Assembly (NCBI GenBank): GCA_963755075.1
Contig: CAVWKL010000164.1
Coordinates: 1 to 35,043, forward strand
Source of the DNA: Roseiarcus sp963755075
Lineage (GTDB): Bacteria; Pseudomonadota; Alphaproteobacteria; Rhizobiales; Beijerinckiaceae
Reading direction: 5' to 3'
DNA: 35,043 nt
Shown here one piece after another: positions 33,357 to 35,043 of the stretch (position 1 is its first letter; each line of letters begins with the position of its first letter). Below the pieces are notes generated by a model. It did not search any database. It was not told the origin of the DNA and saw only the letters and a list, made by a program, of their open reading frames with translations. Position numbers and translations under genes: made by a program.

Positions 33357-35043
33357 ATGGAACTCTTCGCCGCCGCTGGGATCGAATTGCCGCCGTCCGG
33401 CGGTCGCGCGCGGCGCGCGCCCAGCGCGCTCGTGCGCTCGCTGCGCGTTCCCCTGTTCAATTACAAGGTGGTCGAGGAGGCGCTCGGATTGGCGGCCTTC
33501 GCCCCGACCCCCGATGAAGTCGCCGCGGCGGCGGATTACGCGCGCAAGGTCAACAGTCCCAGGTTCCTGAAACAAAAGGAAACCGCCGTCAGGCCGGTAT
33601 TTATCGAACAGATCCTGGGGAAGCTGCTGGGTTATACGACTCTCGATCCCGAGCGCCCCTTTTCGCTCGCCTTTGAACACCCGATTCGCCGTGGCGCGGT
33701 CGACGTGGGTTTGGGGAGCTTCAACGAAGCCGACGGGAGCGATCGGCTTGTCGCTCCATTCGAACTGAAAGGGCCGGAAATCGAGGATTCTCGATCGGAT
33801 CATCCCCGGTCGCGGGCGAAGCCCGGTCCAACAAGCATGGGACTACGCGGTCGACGCTCCGGGCTCGAAATGGGTGCTGGTGTCGAACTGCGTCGAGGTC
33901 AGGCTCTATGCCTTCGGACGGGGCCGCGAGGCCTATGAAGTCTTCGACCTGAGGAAGCTCGACGACCCCGCGGAATATGCGCGGCTCTGGCTCCTTCTGT
34001 CGGCGGATCGACTGCTCGGCGGCCTCACCGACAAGCTGTTGCGCGACACCGACAACGCCTATGCCGACGTGACGGAAAAGCTCTATCTCGACTTCAAAGC
34101 CTTACGCGACCGGCTGATGGCCTTCCTCGTCGATGCCGCCGACGGGCCGAGGCTCGCCCTCACGTCCGCCATCGAGGTCGGCCAGACGATTCTCGACCGC
34201 ATCCTCTTCATCGCCTTCGCCGAGCGCACCGACCTGCTGCCGGACCGTCTGCTCGAAAGGGCCCTGAAGGCGCAAAACGAGTTCGATCCGCAGCCGGTGT
34301 GGAAGAATTTTCAAGGTCTGTTTCGGTTGGTCGATCGCGGCCATCACGACATGTCCATCCCGCCCTACAACGGCGGTCTGTTCGCCGCCGACCCGATCGT
34401 CGACGCCCTCGTGGTGCCCGACGCTCTCGCCAAGGACATCGCCGCGCTCGGCAATTGGGACTATCGCCGCGAAGTGCCGGTGACGGTGCTCGGCCATATC
34501 TTCGAGCAATCGATCACCGACATCGAGCGGCTCAAGGCGGAAAGCCGGGGGAGGCGGCGCCGGAAATCTCCAAGCGCAAGCGCGAAGGCGTCTTCTATAC
34601 GCCGGACATGGTGACGCGCTTCCTCGTCGATGCGACGATCGGGCGAACGCTGGGGGAAAAATACGCGGCGCTTTGGGCCGCGCATGAAATGGAGGCGGCG
34701 ATCGGCGAGCGCGAAGCCGAAAAGGCCTTCTGGCGCGATTATCTCGCGGCGTTGCGCGGCTTGACGATCGTCGATCCCGCCTGCGGCTCGGGCGCTTTTC
34801 TGGTCGCGGCGTTCGATCGGCTCGCCGACGAATATCGCCCCGTCGTCGCCCGCCTCGCCGAACTCGGGGAGAAAATCGACTTCGACGTGTTCGACGAGAT
34901 CGTGACCAAGAACCTGTTCGGCGTCGACCTCAACGCCGAATCGGTCGAGATCACGCGGCTGTCGCTGTGGCCGAAGACGGCGCGGCGCGATCACAAGCTG
35001 CAGAATCTGGAGGGGAGGATCAAGATCGGCGACAGCCTGGTCG
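33357..35043 (+). pseudogene. Eco57I-like type IIG restriction-modification protein (3' truncated by the window, two frameshifts)
   Basis: The N-terminal part starts MELFAAAGIELPPSGG. It includes a PD-(D/E)XK-like nuclease site: GAVDVGLG, then APFELKG, with D and ExK. A helical segment with SPVQQAWDYAVDAPGSKWVL and YEVFDLRKLDD leads to EGVFYTPDMVTRFLV and SAM motif I DPACGSGAFLVAAF (around 34775) of an N6-adenine methylase; the catalytic NPPY would lie beyond the window. Two breaks split the frame: an extra A at 33778-33780 and a missing G in the run at 34547-34551. Corrected, one continuous protein runs to the window edge. It would both cut and methylate DNA, a solitary type IIG/IIL-like defence gene. 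Whether the breaks are real is open. Confidence 0.8.

Noticed and set aside
34547..34551. Phase variation of the restriction-modification gene by G-run slippage
   Set aside because: A five-base run is shorter than usual phase-variable tracts, and similar breaks occur in housekeeping genes nearby, so sequence error is the simpler reading.

Overview
The window is GC-rich (roughly two thirds G+C by eye) chromosomal DNA from an alphaproteobacterium, most likely of the order Hyphomicrobiales (Rhizobiales). The marks are a CcrM-type GANTC methylase next to rnhB, a divergent gstI/glnII pair with a sigma-54 promoter, an alphaproteobacterial class A RNase P RNA, and the MoxR-DUF58-DUF4159 operon facing a DUF1285/Nudix/DUF6111/tRNA-nucleotidyltransferase cluster. 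A carbonic-anhydrase-like LCIB homologue would suit a Beijerinckiaceae/Methylocystaceae-type genome, but the family is inferred, not shown. No phage, insertion sequence, CRISPR array, tRNA or rRNA operon was seen.

Layout. 1-1461: end of an ArsR-type methyltransferase gene and metF (one-carbon/methionine). 1521-5207: a large secreted cysteine-rich beta-propeller protein on the minus strand, divergent from an SDR oxidoreductase. 5246-6762: gstI and glnII (nitrogen assimilation). 6995-9296: an LCIB-like protein and, convergent to it, a glutamate-receptor-like potassium channel gene broken by a frameshift. 9493-12676 (minus): RidA, AmpD-like amidase, a glycine-zipper lipoprotein and a MocR regulator. 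The MocR gene is divergent from an EamA exporter across a perfect 24-bp palindrome. 13822-14501: a probable small RNA (minus) and rnpB. 14552-16456: ureE-ureF-ureG, urease nickel-loading accessory genes without the structural genes. 16519-18373: two small proteins and prmB. 18380-21255 (minus): ccrM, rnhB and a creatininase-family hydrolase. 21299-24083 (minus): a tightly overlapped run DUF1285 - Nudix - DUF6111 - tRNA nucleotidyltransferase. 24280-31087: moxR, DUF58, DUF4159 and a large membrane protein in one operon. 31118-31751 (minus): DUF4160/DUF2442 pair. 31904-33273: succinyl-CoA:3-ketoacid CoA transferase subunits. 33357-end: an Eco57I-like restriction-modification gene cut by the window end.

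The most striking sequence-level feature is the number of single-base reading-frame breaks: nine in seven otherwise well-conserved genes, eight of them between 22 and 35 kb. Several fall in short homopolymer runs, and two in the Nudix gene cancel each other. Because housekeeping genes are hit, consensus errors in the assembly are the likeliest cause. Affected genes are annotated at their restored extents, and each entry says where the frame changes.

Most genes have recognised families. The least understood are the cysteine-rich propeller protein (869 aa), the LCIB-like protein, the coiled-coil protein at 16519, the MoxR-operon membrane proteins and the DUF4160/DUF2442 pair. I did not find a clearly new multi-gene system; the candidates worth follow-up are listed in the findings.
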